From assembly GCF_010119615.1 (NCBI RefSeq), contig NZ_QOVG01000001.1, positions 124,001 through 188,000 on the forward strand: 64,000 nt of DNA, in the 5' to 3' direction. This document shows, piece after piece, positions 39,711-50,138 of the stretch. The notes below the pieces were generated by a model, which saw only the letters and a list, made by a program, of their open reading frames with translations, ran no database searches and was not told the origin of the DNA. Position 1 is the stretch's first letter; each line of letters starts with the position of its first letter. Origin of the DNA: Pseudoxanthomonas gei. Lineage in GTDB: Bacteria > Pseudomonadota > Gammaproteobacteria > Xanthomonadales > Xanthomonadaceae. The translations under genes and the position numbers were made by a program.

Positions 39711-40589
39711 ATGACCAATGCCCCGGCGCCCGCTGCGCCACAGCCAGCCGCCGACCGCTACCTGCCTCTGCGCCGCAGTGTCGAAGTCGGCTACTGGGTG
39801 GTTTCGTTCTGCCTGAGCGCCGCGGTCAACACCGCCACCGCGCTCATGGACTACCAGCGCGACGGGCGTCCCATCCAGGCCTGGGAACCCATGGCATGGG
39901 AATGGAGCAGCGCGCTGGTTTCCCTGGCCCTGGTGCCGGCCGTGATCTGGTTCACCCGGCGGTATCCGCTGCATTTCGACACCTGGCTGCGCCGGCTTGC
40001 GCCCTACCTGGCTGCAAGCGTTGCCTGGTCACTGCTGCACGTGCTGGGAATGGTCGCCCTGCGCAAGCTGGCCTATGCAGCGCAGGGCAGCAGCTACGAT
40101 TTCGGCGACTGGCCCAGGGAGCTGTTCTACGAATATCTCAAGGACGCACTGACCTTTGCCGGCATGGTGGTGACCATCCACGTCTACCGGATGCTGCTGC
40201 GCAGGATGCAGGGTGAAGCCAGCCTGCTGGCGGCGCCGGATGCCGGGCCGCCGGTCGAGCCGGTGGAACGCCCGCAACGTTTCCTGGTCAGGAAGCTCAA
40301 CCGCGAGTTCCTGGTCGCTACCGACGACATCGAGTGGATGCAGGCATCCGGTAACTACGTGAACCTGCGCGTGAGCGGTCGTGACTACCCGCTGCGCAGC
40401 ACCATCGCCGCCATGGAGTCCAGGCTGGACCCACTGCGTTTCAAGCGGGTGCAGCGCAGCTATATCGTCAACCTGGACCACATCGCCTCCATCGAGCCGC
40501 TGGACAGCGGCGATGCGCGCGTCCACCTGAAAGATGGCGCCACCATCCCCTGCAGCCGCCGTTACCGCGAGGCCCTGAAGCCCGGCTAG
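39711..40589 (+). CDS. rpfD: LytTR-type membrane regulator (RpfD-like)
   Basis: The 292-residue protein has four membrane segments (about 27-46, 65-83, 98-118 and 142-160) and a C-terminal LytTR DNA-binding domain (about 190-290: RKLNREFLVATDDIEWMQASG, NYVNLRVSG, RVQRSYIVNLDHIASIEPL, LKDGATIPCSRRY). A LytTR gene near recJ is where rpfD lies in Xanthomonas, so the symbol is likely but not certain. It could control genes from a membrane-tethered position. It is divergent from the acyltransferase gene, with a 151-base intergenic gap. Confidence 0.85.
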   Translation: MTNAPAPAAPQPAADRYLPLRRSVEVGYWVVSFCLSAAVNTATALMDYQRDGRPIQAWEPMAWEWSSALVSLALVPAVIWFTRRYPLHFDTWLRRLAPYLAASVAWSLLHVLGMVALRKLAYAAQGSSYDFGDWPRELFYEYLKDALTFAGMVVTIHVYRMLLRRMQGEASLLAAPDAGPPVEPVERPQRFLVRKLNREFLVATDDIEWMQASGNYVNLRVSGRDYPLRSTIAAMESRLDPLRFKRVQRSYIVNLDHIASIEPLDSGDARVHLKDGATIPCSRRYREALKPG

Positions 40590-40661
40590 GGGCGGCGGCG
40601 CGGCGCAGGGAACCACCGTCTGGGCTACAATCGGCGGCCAATTTCCAGCGTGTTTCGCCCC

Positions 40662-41787
40662 ATGATCGAGCTCAATCCCGTCCGCCAGCGCATCGCCGAT
40701 CTCCAGCAGCGGCTGCTTTCGCTTCGGGGGTATCTTTGACTACGATTCCAAGCGCGAGCGCCTGGAAGAAGTAAACCGGGAGCTGGAAAACCCGGATATC
40801 TGGAACAACGCCGAGTACGCGCAAACCCTGGGCCGTGAGCGCGCCGGCCTGGAGAAGAACGTCAACGGCATCGCCAGCCTGGAAGACGGCCTTGGCGAGG
40901 CAAGCGAACTGCTGGAACTGGCAGAGGGCGAAAACGACGAGGAAACCGCACTTGCGGTGGTAGCCGACGTGGAGGGCTTCAATACCCATGTCGAGAAGCT
41001 TGAATTCCAGCGCATGTTCTCGGGCGAACTGGATCCGGCCAACTGCTTCGTCGACATCCAGGCTGGCGCTGGCGGGACCGAGGCCCAGGACTGGGCCGAG
41101 ATGATGCTGCGCATGTACCTGCGCTGGTGCGAGTCGCGCGGCTGGAAGACCGAACTGATGGAAGTCAGCGCCGGCGAAGTGGCGGGCATCAAGTCGGCCA
41201 CCTTCCGGGTGGAAGGTGAATATGCCTACGGCTGGCTGAAGACTGAAATCGGGGTGCACCGGCTGGTGCGCAAGTCGCCGTTCGATTCGGACAATCGCCG
41301 CCACACCTCGTTCACCTCCGTGTTCGTTTCGCCGGAAGTCGACGACAACATCCAGATCGACATCAATCCGGCCGACCTGCGCACCGACGTCTACCGTTCC
41401 TCGGGCGCCGGCGGACAGCACGTCAACAAGACCGAGTCGGCGGTGCGCATCACCCACATCCCGACCAACACCGTGGTTGCCTGCCAGACCGGCCGCAGCC
41501 AGCACCAGAACCGCGACAACGCGATGAAGATGCTGGCCGCCAAGCTGTACGAGCTGGAGATCCAGAAGCGCAATACCGAACGCGATGCGCTGGAAGCCAC
41601 CAAGTCCGATATCGGCTGGGGCAGCCAGATCCGCAATTACGTGCTGGACCAGAGCCGCATCAAGGACCTGCGCACGGGCGTCGAGCGCACCGACACACAG
41701 AAGGTGCTGGACGGCGACCTGGATGAGTTCGTCGAGGCCAGCCTGAAGTCCGGCCTGGAAGCCGGCTCCAAACGCAGCGATGCGTGA
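40662..41787 (+). CDS. prfB: Peptide chain release factor 2 (programmed +1 frameshift)
   Basis: RF2 reads UGA and UAA. The gene starts at ATG 40662; after 25 codons the frame reaches CTT TGA at 40734-40739, preceded by GGGGGTAT, the standard RF2 frameshift signal. Shifting +1 at CTT continues from GAC 40738 to the stop ending at 41787, giving 374 residues. The long frame contains the anticodon-like SPF motif ([15 protein letters not shown]) and the catalytic GGQ in [17 protein letters not shown]. It is listed as one feature spanning both frames: 40662-40736 joined to 40738-41787. Confidence 0.97.
40724..40740 (+). promoter_or_regulatory. RF2 autoregulatory frameshift site
   Basis: The Shine-Dalgarno-like CGGGGG, spacer TAT, slippery CTT and TGA stop followed by C match the conserved prfB programmed frameshift. 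Low RF2 slows termination at the in-frame UGA and favours the +1 shift, so the site makes RF2 level self-adjusting (family knowledge). Confidence 0.95.
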
Positions 41788-41820
41788 ACGAGGGAGGAGG
41801 GAGGAGTGCTAGCTCCCGCC

Positions 41821-41925
41821 CCTCACTCCTCACTCCTCACTCCTCACTCCTCACTCCTCACTCCTCACTCCTCACTCCTCACTCCTCACTCCTCACTCCT
41901 CACTCCTCACTCCTCACTCCTCACT
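41821..41925. repeat. 15-copy CCTCACT heptanucleotide microsatellite
   Basis: Fifteen perfect copies of the 7-mer CCTCACT lie head to tail between prfB and lysS, with a partial sixteenth. The total of 105 bases is a multiple of three, so an open frame from GTG 41806 passes through it into lysS at the present copy number. The array is pure pyrimidine-rich on the coding strand and contains no ribosome-binding site. Confidence 0.97.
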
Positions 41926-41934
41926 CCTTGCCCT

Positions 41935-43455
41935 ATGACCGACATCACCCCCGCGCCGCCTTCCCCCGACGAGAACAGCCTCATCGCCGAGCGCCGCGCG
42001 AAACTCACGGCATTGCGCGCGCAGGGCGTCGCCTTCCCCAATGACTTTCGCCGCGTGGAATACGCAGGCGACCTGCAGGCGCAGTACGGCGACGCCGAAC
42101 TGTGGTCGGCCGAGGCGCTGGAAGGCACGCAACGCCAGGTGAAGATGGCCGGCCGCCTGATGGCCAAGCGGGTGATGGGCAAGGCCAGCTTCGCGCAGAT
42201 CCAGGACGAGTCGGGCCGCGTGCAATTGTTCCTGCAGTCCAACACGCTGGGCGAGGTCTACGACGCCTTCAAGGGCTGGGACGTGGGCGACATCGTCGGC
42301 GTGGAAGGCAGCCTGACCCGCACGCGCACGGGCGAGCTGTCGGTCAAGGTCTCGCAACTGCGCCTGCTGACCAAGTCATTGCGCCCGCTGCCGGACAAGT
42401 GGCACGGCCTGTCGGACGTGGAACAGCGTTACCGCCAGCGCTACGTCGACCTGATCGTCACCCCGGAAGCGCGCGAAGTCTTCATCAAGCGTTCGCGGAT
42501 CATCCGCGCCATCCGCGAATGGCTGGATGCGCGGCGTTTCCTGGAAGTGGAGACGCCGATGATGCATTACATACCCGGCGGCGCGACGGCCAAGCCCTTC
42601 ACCACCCACCACAACGCGCTGGGCATGGACCTGTATCTGCGCGTGGCGCCGGAGCTGTACCTGAAGCGCCTGGTCGTCGGTGGCATGGAGCGCGTGTACG
42701 AGATCAACCGCAACTTCCGCAACGAAGGCGTCAGCACCCGCCACAACCCTGAATTCACCATGCTGGAGTTGTACGAGGCCTACGCCACCTACAACGAGAT
42801 CATGGACCTGACCGAGGGCGTGATCCGCGACGTGGCCCAAGAGGTGCTGGCAACTGGCCAGGTGACCTGGGATGGCGAGCATATCGACCTGGTCCCGGCG
42901 TTCCGCCGCTGGCGCATGGACGAAGCGGTGCGCCACCACAACCCGGAGATCTCGCTGGCCGACTGCACCGATCGCGATGCGCTGGCAAGCCATTGCGAGC
43001 GCCTGAAGATCCACGTCAAGCCGGGCTACGGCTGGGGCAGGCTGCTGCTGGAGATCTTCGAACAGACCGTCGAACACACACTGATCCAGCCGACCTTCAT
43101 TACCGACCACCCGGTGGAGGTCTCGCCGCTGGCGCGCGCCAAGGACGACCAGCCCGGCTACACCGACCGTTTCGAGCTGTTCGTCAACGGCAAGGAACTG
43201 GCGAACGGATTCTCCGAGCTCAACGATCCGGAAGACCAGGCGGCCCGTTTCCTGGCCCAGGTCGAAGCGAAGGAGGGCGGGGATGACGAGGCCATGCATT
43301 TCGATGCCGACTACATCCGCGCCCTGGAAGTGGGCCTGGCGCCGACCGGTGGCCTGGGCGTCGGCATAGACCGGCTGGTCATGCTGTTGACCGGATCGGA
43401 TTCGATCCGCGACGTGCTGCTGTTCCCGTACATGCGGCCAGAAAGCGGCAGTTGA
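41935..43455 (+). CDS. lysS: Lysine--tRNA ligase (class II)
   Basis: LysS charges tRNA-Lys. The 506 residues from ATG 41935 show the anticodon-binding OB domain ([19 protein letters not shown]) and the class II core: [41 protein letters not shown], and [16 protein letters not shown] (motif 3). The ATG gives the usual N-terminus (MTDITPAPP, then [14 protein letters not shown]). However, no purine-rich site precedes it; the sequence is the heptamer array. A GTG at 41806 with GGAGGAGGGAGGA directly upstream is in the same frame and would add 43 residues made of the array translation. Confidence 0.95.
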   Translation: MTDITPAPPSPDENSLIAERRAKLTALRAQGVAFPNDFRRVEYAGDLQAQYGDAELWSAEALEGTQRQVKMAGRLMAKRVMGKASFAQIQDESGRVQLFLQSNTLGEVYDAFKGWDVGDIVGVEGSLTRTRTGELSVKVSQLRLLTKSLRPLPDKWHGLSDVEQRYRQRYVDLIVTPEAREVFIKRSRIIRAIREWLDARRFLEVETPMMHYIPGGATAKPFTTHHNALGMDLYLRVAPELYLKRLVVGGMERVYEINRNFRNEGVSTRHNPEFTMLELYEAYATYNEIMDLTEGVIRDVAQEVLATGQVTWDGEHIDLVPAFRRWRMDEAVRHHNPEISLADCTDRDALASHCERLKIHVKPGYGWGRLLLEIFEQTVEHTLIQPTFITDHPVEVSPLARAKDDQPGYTDRFELFVNGKELANGFSELNDPEDQAARFLAQVEAKEGGDDEAMHFDADYIRALEVGLAPTGGLGVGIDRLVMLLTGSDSIRDVLLFPYMRPESGS

Positions 43456-43756
43456 GCTAACACGCCTGAGCGGGCAGGTGACGCCTGGCGGCAGCTTCTG
43501 CCTGTCCAGGCCGGGATCATCGCGGCAACCAACCGCCGGGATGGCCTCTCCTGCGCCAGCGAGCCCCGCCGAATCGTGACGCTGGCCGCGTTTCTTCCGG
43601 GAACCGTACCGGAACGGCGTGAATGGCATGGTTTCTGCGTTACTTTCACATACCAGGCCGTCCTCCGTTCCCCCTGAACTGCGGGCGACGGTCCCCCAGT
43701 TCCGCAGCGCCGGTATATTCGCCAATCAAGGCGGATCGCCGGGAGGTCCCCAAGCA
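43456..43756 (+). other. Intergenic region upstream of rpfG
   Basis: No gene is supported between lysS and rpfG. A possible -10 box TATATT lies at 43714-43719, about 38 bases before rpfG, without a convincing -35. A GGGAGGT ribosome-binding site (43741-43747) follows it. The rest shows nothing recognisable. Confidence 0.5.
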
Positions 43757-44896
43757 ATGCTAGATGCCACCAGAGTCTTCAGCGGAGTATCCTCCCCCGA
43801 TAGCCACACAGCGTGGCCCAATGGGGTAGGAAGCGCCTTGGATATCGTCATCGTCGACGATCAGACGTCTGCGCGCACGATGCTGCGGCATGTAATAGAG
43901 GACATCGCCCCGGAGCTGTCGGTGCACGACTTCGGCGATCCGACGGTTGCGCTGGCATGGTGCGAAGCCAATCGCACCGACCTGCTGCTGCTGGACTACC
44001 GCATGCCGGGCATGGATGGCCTGGAGTTCGCCCGGCGCTTCCGGCGCCTGCCGATGCATCGCGACATTCCCATCATCCTGATTACCGTGGTGGGCGACGA
44101 ACCGGTCCGCCAGGCAGCGTTGGAGGCCGGCGTCATCGATTTCCTGGTGAAGCCGGTGCGTCCGCGCGAACTGCGCGCCCGCTGCCGCAACCTGCTGCAA
44201 CTTCGCCAGCAGAGCGAAAACATCAAGCAGCGCGCCATGTCGCTCGAGCAGCGCCTGCTGTCCAGCATGCATGAGGTGGAGGAACGCGAACGCGAGACCC
44301 TTTCCCGGCTTGCCCGTGCCATCGAATACCGCGATACCGGCACCAGCGCCTACCTGGAGCGCATGGCCCATGTCGCCGGGCTCATCGCCGAACAGATGGG
44401 CCTGCCCGAAGACGAAGTGCGCGCCATCGAGATGGCCGCCCCCCTGCACGACATGGGCAAGATCGCCATTCCCGATTCGGTGCTGATGAAGCCGGGCCCG
44501 CTGACCGAGGAAGAGACCGAGATCATGCGCCGCCACCCGCGCATCGGCCACGAACTGCTGAGCGGCAGCCACAACCGTTTCATCCAGGCCGGCGCGATCA
44601 TCGCGCTGCGCCACCATGAGCGTTACGACGGCAGCGGCTACCCCGATGGACTCAAGGGTGACGCCATTCCGCTGGAAGCCCGCATCGTGGCGGTCGCCGA
44701 CGTCTTCGACGCGCTGATTTCCCCGCGTCCCTACAAGAAGGCCTGGGACAAGGACGCAGCGCTGGCTTACCTGTACGCACAGCGCGGCCGTCTGTTCGAC
44801 CCGGCCTGCGTGGATGCGCTGGGTCGGGGTCGCGCCAGGCTCGATGAGATCTGCGAACAGTATTCGACCGTCAACGTCCGTCCTGGCATGCAATAA
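43757..44896 (+). CDS. rpfG: Two-component response regulator RpfG (HD-GYP c-di-GMP phosphodiesterase)
   Basis: RpfG receives phosphate from RpfC and then hydrolyses cyclic di-GMP, which links the DSF signal to virulence-type outputs (known in Xanthomonas). The 379 residues have a receiver domain with phosphoacceptor D80 in [13 protein letters not shown], the same residue number as in Xanthomonas. An HD-GYP domain follows with H231-D232 in [11 protein letters not shown], and G294-Y295-P296 in [13 protein letters not shown]. The ATG at 43757 follows GGGAGGT; the open frame begins earlier without support. rpfC starts two bases after the stop, so the pair is co-transcribed. Confidence 0.97.
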   Translation: MLDATRVFSGVSSPDSHTAWPNGVGSALDIVIVDDQTSARTMLRHVIEDIAPELSVHDFGDPTVALAWCEANRTDLLLLDYRMPGMDGLEFARRFRRLPMHRDIPIILITVVGDEPVRQAALEAGVIDFLVKPVRPRELRARCRNLLQLRQQSENIKQRAMSLEQRLLSSMHEVEERERETLSRLARAIEYRDTGTSAYLERMAHVAGLIAEQMGLPEDEVRAIEMAAPLHDMGKIAIPDSVLMKPGPLTEEETEIMRRHPRIGHELLSGSHNRFIQAGAIIALRHHERYDGSGYPDGLKGDAIPLEARIVAVADVFDALISPRPYKKAWDKDAALAYLYAQRGRLFDPACVDALGRGRARLDEICEQYSTVNVRPGMQ

Positions 44897-44898
44897 CC

Positions 44899-47073
44899 AT
44901 GCAGAAGCTGGCTACATGGGTGACCGGCAGGTTGTCGAATCGACCCGACAGCGAACACGGGCAGGCCCTGGTCCGCATCGGCTTGATTACGCTGATCCTG
45001 GCCTATGCATTGCTGCCGTCTTCGCGGCAATTGCTCAGTGAGCGTGACTATGCGGTCGTGCTTGCCATCGTACTGTCCGGCCTGGCCAACGGCATCGGCA
45101 TCATCCTGTGGCTGCTGGCACGACCCGGCAAGTCCGGCCCGCGCCGCGCGCTTGGCATGGTGGCCGACTACGGCCTGATGGCGGCAGCGATGATCGGCAT
45201 GGGCGAGCCGCTGGCCTGGGCCTACGTCGTGCTGATGTGGGTCACGGTCGGCAATGGTCTCAGATATGGCAACAGGTATCTGACCATTGCCGTCGCCATG
45301 GCCTGCGTGAGCTTCAGCTTCGTGCTGGTGCTGAGCCAATACTGGGTCGAGAACCGCACCCTGGGCATCGGCCTGCTGCTCGGTCTGATTGCCGTGCCGA
45401 TGTACCTTTCGGGATTGCTGCGCCAGCTGACCAACGCGACCGAAGAGGCGCACCGCGCCAACGAGGCCAAGAGCCGGTTCCTGGCCAACATGAGCCATGA
45501 GTTCCGCACGCCACTCAACGGCTTGTCGGGCATGTCGGAATTGCTGGCGACCACGCAGCTGGACAGCGAGCAGCGTGAATGCCTGTCCACGATCCAGGCC
45601 TCCACCCGCAGCATGCTTGCCCTGGTCGAAGACGTGCTGGACATTTCGGCCATCGAGGCAGGCAAGCTGAAACTCGACGTCGCCGAGTTCTCGCCGCGCG
45701 AACTCACCGACAGCATCGGCATGATCCTGCTGCCGCAGGCACGCGCCAAGCAACTGAAATACGAGGTGTGCATCGCGCCCGACGTGCCGGCGAAACTGCG
45801 TGGCGACATCCGCCACCTTCGCCAGATCATGCTTAATCTGGCGGGCAACGCGGTCAAGTTCACCAACGCCGGCACCGTGCGCCTCGAAATCAAGCTGGCT
45901 GCGACGCAGGGCGACAAGGTCAACCTGCGCTTCATCGTCAGCGATACCGGCATTGGCATACCGGCCAGCATCCGCGCACGTCTGTTCGAGGCCTTCGAAC
46001 AGGCCGACGTCAGCATGGCCCGGCATTACGGCGGCACCGGCCTGGGCACAACGATTGCCAAGGGCCTCACCGAAGCCATGGGTGGAAGCATCGGCTTCGA
46101 GAGCACCGAGCACCGTGGCAGCAGCTTCTGGGTGGAACTGCCCTTCGACCCGGCCGTAACCTCCGCCGCACCAGTCACGCCGGCCTGGATCGAAGACCAG
46201 GTGCCGCACGGTGCCGAGAACATCATCGCGTTCTCCGACCCGTTCCTGCGCCACCGCGCGCGCGTTCGCAGCATGCAGATCCTGGTGGCCGATGATCATG
46301 AAGCGAACCGCATGGTGCTGCAGCGGCTCCTGCAGAAGGCAGGCCATCGCGTGGTCTGCGTCAATGGCGGTGAAGAAGTGCTGGACGCGCTTGAAATAGC
46401 CGACTACGACACCGTCATAGTCGACCTGCACATGCCGGGCGTGAGTGGTCTGGACCTGCTGAAGCAACTGCGTGTCATGGAAGCCGGCGGCGGCCCACGC
46501 ACGCCGGTGCTCGTGCTCAGCGCCGACGTCACGCCCGATGCCATATCGCGCTGCGAGCAGGCAGGCGCACGTGCTTTCATGGCCAAGCCGATCGTGGCTA
46601 CACGCCTCCTGGATATCCTGGCGGAAATCGCGCTCAACGGACGCGTCACCACGCCGGTCGTGGCAAGCAGGGTCTCCGCATCGGCGACCGCGTCGGATGA
46701 AGTGCTGGATCCAGGGGTTCTCGACGAGTTGAGCGCGCTCGGCATGGGTGAAGGCTTCGAGCGGGAATTCATCACCCAATGCCTCAACGATGCCGATGGG
46801 TGCCTGGGCGCGATGGCGCATGCGATGGAGTCGGGCGATGGCGCGCACATGCGCGAGCACGCGCACGCACTGAAGGGCGTGGCCAGCAACCTGGGCCTGG
46901 TGAAGCTTGCAGCCGCGAGTGGCGAGTTGATGCAGCTGGCCGATTCACTGATCGCGAAGGAATGGCGCCATCGGCTGGCAATGCTGAATGCCAACCTCAG
47001 CCACGGCCGCACTGCGCTGGAGGCGAGAGGCCGCGCTCGCGAAACCACTGAAAAAGGCACCGATCGCCTGTAG
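44899..47073 (+). CDS. rpfC: Hybrid sensor kinase RpfC (DSF receptor)
   Basis: RpfC senses DSF at the membrane, controls RpfG and, through its receiver, restrains RpfF (known in Xanthomonas). The 724 residues have five membrane segments (about 23-42, 51-73, 88-110, 124-146 and 155-172). A HisKA domain follows with H200 in [11 protein letters not shown], then HATPase blocks [20 protein letters not shown] and GGTGLG. The receiver has D509 in VIVDLHMPG and the Hpt domain H656 in [11 protein letters not shown]. No rpfH gene separates rpfG and rpfC. Length is typical of the family. Confidence 0.97.
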   Translation: MQKLATWVTGRLSNRPDSEHGQALVRIGLITLILAYALLPSSRQLLSERDYAVVLAIVLSGLANGIGIILWLLARPGKSGPRRALGMVADYGLMAAAMIGMGEPLAWAYVVLMWVTVGNGLRYGNRYLTIAVAMACVSFSFVLVLSQYWVENRTLGIGLLLGLIAVPMYLSGLLRQLTNATEEAHRANEAKSRFLANMSHEFRTPLNGLSGMSELLATTQLDSEQRECLSTIQASTRSMLALVEDVLDISAIEAGKLKLDVAEFSPRELTDSIGMILLPQARAKQLKYEVCIAPDVPAKLRGDIRHLRQIMLNLAGNAVKFTNAGTVRLEIKLAATQGDKVNLRFIVSDTGIGIPASIRARLFEAFEQADVSMARHYGGTGLGTTIAKGLTEAMGGSIGFESTEHRGSSFWVELPFDPAVTSAAPVTPAWIEDQVPHGAENIIAFSDPFLRHRARVRSMQILVADDHEANRMVLQRLLQKAGHRVVCVNGGEEVLDALEIADYDTVIVDLHMPGVSGLDLLKQLRVMEAGGGPRTPVLVLSADVTPDAISRCEQAGARAFMAKPIVATRLLDILAEIALNGRVTTPVVASRVSASATASDEVLDPGVLDELSALGMGEGFEREFITQCLNDADGCLGAMAHAMESGDGAHMREHAHALKGVASNLGLVKLAAASGELMQLADSLIAKEWRHRLAMLNANLSHGRTALEARGRARETTEKGTDRL

Positions 47074-47117
47074 TGGAGGTGGCCGTGGCAACAGCTGGCA
47101 GTCACATGATTGCAGTG

Positions 47118-47142
47118 ACGGTTCCAGCCCTGCTGGAACCGT
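47118..47142. terminator. Hairpin between convergent rpfC and rpfF
   Basis: A perfect 10-bp stem, ACGGTTCCAG with CTGGAACCGT (47118-47127 and 47133-47142), lies between the two convergent stops. No T-run follows on either strand, so its role as a terminator is only likely; it could also be a processing or protein-binding site. Confidence 0.55.
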
Positions 47143-47211
47143 AATTGACCCACGCTACTTGGCGGCGCGCCACTTGCAAACGCGCCGCATAGCCGGAATT
47201 ATCCGAAGCAA

Positions 47212-48081
47212 TCAGGCAGCCCGCACCGCCGCGCGTTTTTCCTGCGCCCTCACGATGCGCTCCATCATGCGCAGCGATTTATCGCCCAGGGCCAGTGCTG
47301 TCTCCACCCACACCTCTGTGATGCGCATCAATTCGTCGTAGCCGACGGGTTGGGCCAGGTTGCGGCATGCGTTCATCGCAAGATAGGCATGCGATGAGCG
47401 TCGCTGCTTGTTGATCAGGTCTTGTACGGCCGATGCGCCCTGGCCCTTCGGGACGAGCACGTCCACCACGCCCATCCTGTACATCTCGTCACTGGTATGG
47501 ATATTGCCTTCCAGGATCATCTTCTCGGCGAGCTGTGGCGACATGCGCTTGCACAGGAAGGAGTAGGCGCCCATCCCCGGGAAGAGGCCGAACAGTACTT
47601 CCGGCAGGCCCATGTCGACGCCTTCCTCGGCCACGATCGTGTGGCATGACAGCGCGATCTCCAGTCCGCCGCCCAGCGCATCGCCCTGGATCAATGCGAT
47701 GGTGCGCACGTCCCCGCCCAGGCCGGTGTTGAGGTGGTACACGCCATCAATGCAGCGCCGCGCATAGCTCAGCAGGCGGTCGCGATTGCCTTCGCGGATC
47801 AACTGCGAGAAAAGGGCCAGGTCCCCACCCAGGTTGAATGCCGAGCCTTCCGAGGCCACCACCAGGTGGCGCAGTTTTCCGGACTGCCGCTGTGATTCGC
47901 GCAGGGTGATTGAATTCATGAAACTCAGCACGTCGTCGAGCATGTTGCTGTGGAAGCAGGGACGGACGCCCGGGGCGGAGTCGGCATGCATGTACATCCA
48001 GTGGCTGTCCCCACTGGGCTCGGAGTCAACACGCAGTGTCTGGTAAGGGCGGCTTCGCAGCAGTTTTTCGACGTTGTTCAT
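47212..48081 (-). CDS. rpfF: DSF synthase RpfF (enoyl-CoA hydratase family)
   Basis: RpfF makes the diffusible signal factor cis-11-methyl-dodecenoic acid and related acids by thioesterase and dehydratase action on acyl-ACP (known for Xanthomonas). The 289 residues from ATG 48081 match that family in length, and the two catalytic glutamates are at E141 (GGGLEIAL) and E161 (GLPEVLFG), identical in number to the Xanthomonas enzyme. The start is preceded by GAGGAAGAACCAG; a TTG 18 bases upstream is less likely. It lies downstream of rpfB on the minus strand, separated from it by a terminator, so it needs its own promoter. Confidence 0.97.
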   Translation of the reverse strand: MNNVEKLLRSRPYQTLRVDSEPSGDSHWMYMHADSAPGVRPCFHSNMLDDVLSFMNSITLRESQRQSGKLRHLVVASEGSAFNLGGDLALFSQLIREGNRDRLLSYARRCIDGVYHLNTGLGGDVRTIALIQGDALGGGLEIALSCHTIVAEEGVDMGLPEVLFGLFPGMGAYSFLCKRMSPQLAEKMILEGNIHTSDEMYRMGVVDVLVPKGQGASAVQDLINKQRRSSHAYLAMNACRNLAQPVGYDELMRITEVWVETALALGDKSLRMMERIVRAQEKRAAVRAA

Positions 48082-48290
48082 CTGGTTCTTCCTCGGCAAG
48101 GTTTTCCCCGATGTGCGGCATCGGGGAATCGGCGGCTATTGTGAGTGGGTTCACACACGCGCCGATCGTACACTTGAACCGCGTACCGGCAAGCCCGTCC
48201 ACACGCCGTTGCTGCGCGACGGTGGCATTCCACGAGGTCACCCTTCCAGAAAAGTGTGACGTCCGTCATATTCAGCGGGAAATAGAAGGA

Positions 48291-48320
48291 TAAAAAAAGG
48301 CCGGCTATCAGCCGGCCTTT
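48291..48320 (-). terminator. Terminator of rpfB
   Basis: On the minus strand an 11-bp stem (48296-48306 with 48310-48320) is followed by a run of seven T residues. It lies just after the rpfB stop and before rpfF. Confidence 0.9.
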
Positions 48321-48324
48321 CGAT

Positions 48325-50016
48325 TCATGCCACCTCGGCGGGTGGCGATGGGTCGCGCAACTCCTTGCGCAGTATCTTGCCCACGTTGGTCTTGGGCAGG
48401 TCGGCGCGGAACTCGACGGTTTTAGGCTGCTTGTAACCGGTCAGGTTTTCGCGGCAATACGCCTTGACCTGTTCGGCGGTAAGTGCCGGATCCTTCTTGA
48501 CGACGAATACCTTCACCGCCTCGCCAGATTTCTCGTCCGGCACGCCGATCGCGGCCACTTCGAGTACGCCTTCCATGCCCGCGATGACGTCCTCGACCTC
48601 GTTCGGATACACGTTGAAACCCGACACCAGGATCATGTCCTTCTTGCGGTCCACGATATAGAAGAAGCCCTTCTCGTCCATCTTGGCCATGTCGCCGGTA
48701 TGCAACCAGCCCTCGGCATCCATCACGTTGGCCGTCTCCTCCGGGCGTTGCCAGTATCCCTTCATGACCTGCGGACCCTTGATGCAGAGCTCGCCCACTT
48801 CTCCCAGCGTGGTGATCGTCACGCCGGCGTCGTCCTTCAGGCAGACGTCGGTGGACGGGATGGGCAGGCCGATGGCGCCGTTGTAGTCCTTCAGGTCCAT
48901 GGGATTGATGCAGGCGGCCGGCGAGGTTTCAGTCAGGCCGTAGGCTTCGACCAGGGTGACGCCGGTGACCTTCTTCCACTTCTCCGCAACCGCACGTTGC
49001 ACGGCCATGCCGCCGCCGAGGGTCATCTTGAGGTTGGAGAAATCCACCTGGTCGAAACCCGGTGTATTGAGCAGGCCGTTGAACAGGGTGTTCACGCCAG
49101 TGATGGCGGTGAAACGCGTCTTCTGCAACTCCTTCACGAAACCGGGCATGTCGCGCGGATTGCTGATCAGGTGATTCAGACCGCCCAGTTTCATGAAGAC
49201 CAGTCCGTTCGCCGTCAACGCGAAGATGTGGTACAGCGGCAACGCGGTGATGATGACTTCGTTGCCAAAATCCAGGCCGTTACCCACCCACACGCCTGAC
49301 TGCTGCATGTTGGCCACCATGTTGCGATGGGTCAGCATGGCGCCCTTGGAGACGCCCGTGGTGCCGCCGGTGTATTGCAGGAATGCGATGTCCTCGCTGT
49401 CGATGTCGATCTCGGGAAGCTTGTGCATGCGTCCCAGCGTCAGCGTGTCCTTGAAGCGGATGGCGCCGGGGATATCGTAGTCGGGCACCAGTTTCTTGAC
49501 GTACTTGAGTACGAAATTGATCAGCGCACCCTTCGGGAAACCCAGCAGGTCGCCGAGGCCGGTGGTGATCACCTGCTTGAGCGGCGTTGAGGCCACCACT
49601 TCCTGCACCGTGTGTCCGAAATTGTCCACGACCAGCAGGGCCGACGCGCCAGAGTCGATCAGCTGGTGCTTGAGCTCGCGCGCGGTGTACATGGGATTGA
49701 CGTTCACCACGGTCAGCCCCGCACGCAGGATGCCGAAGATGGCGATGGGATACTGCAGGCAGTTCGGCATCATGATGGCGACACGGTCGCCCTTCTTCAG
49801 TTTCAGCTCGCCCAGCAGATAAGAGGCGAAGTGGCGGCTTTGCACCTCGATATCGCTATAGGTGAGGGATTTTCCGAAGTTGGAGAACGCTGGGCGATCG
49901 CTGAACTTGCTGACCGCTGTGTCGAACACCGAAACGATGGAACGGTACTCGTCCATGTCGACTTCATGCGGCACGCCTTGCGGATAACTCTTGAACCACG
50001 GACGATCCTGACTCAT
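48325..50016 (-). CDS. rpfB: Long-chain fatty-acyl-CoA ligase RpfB (FadD-like)
   Basis: RpfB activates free fatty acids to CoA esters and takes part in DSF turnover (known in Xanthomonas). The 563 residues start MSQDRPWFKSYPQGVP and contain the AMP-binding P-loop YTGGTTGVSKGAML, EAYGLTETSPAACINP, and the hinge and C-terminal motifs GWLHTGDMAKMDEKG and YPNEVEDVIAGMEGVLE, KTNVGKILRKELRD. The ATG at 50016 has GGGGAGGGAG upstream; the longer open frame is not supported. A terminator separates it from downstream rpfF. Confidence 0.96.
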   Translation of the reverse strand: MSQDRPWFKSYPQGVPHEVDMDEYRSIVSVFDTAVSKFSDRPAFSNFGKSLTYSDIEVQSRHFASYLLGELKLKKGDRVAIMMPNCLQYPIAIFGILRAGLTVVNVNPMYTARELKHQLIDSGASALLVVDNFGHTVQEVVASTPLKQVITTGLGDLLGFPKGALINFVLKYVKKLVPDYDIPGAIRFKDTLTLGRMHKLPEIDIDSEDIAFLQYTGGTTGVSKGAMLTHRNMVANMQQSGVWVGNGLDFGNEVIITALPLYHIFALTANGLVFMKLGGLNHLISNPRDMPGFVKELQKTRFTAITGVNTLFNGLLNTPGFDQVDFSNLKMTLGGGMAVQRAVAEKWKKVTGVTLVEAYGLTETSPAACINPMDLKDYNGAIGLPIPSTDVCLKDDAGVTITTLGEVGELCIKGPQVMKGYWQRPEETANVMDAEGWLHTGDMAKMDEKGFFYIVDRKKDMILVSGFNVYPNEVEDVIAGMEGVLEVAAIGVPDEKSGEAVKVFVVKKDPALTAEQVKAYCRENLTGYKQPKTVEFRADLPKTNVGKILRKELRDPSPPAEVA

Positions 50017-50138
50017 CTTGAACTCCCTCCCCAGGGCCTTGGTTTGTTTGCGCCGGGCGCAAGCTGCGCATGGCGACTGTGGGGTTCCACCATGCGAGCA
50101 TACCGCCCCGGATGGAAAAGGCGAAGCCATTGCACTTG

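Noticed and set aside
41784-42044. Second open frame across the CCTCACT array (starting at 41784)
   Set aside because: It overlaps the prfB stop, lies in a frame different from lysS downstream, and ends without any domain; the GTG at 41806 has the better ribosome-binding site.
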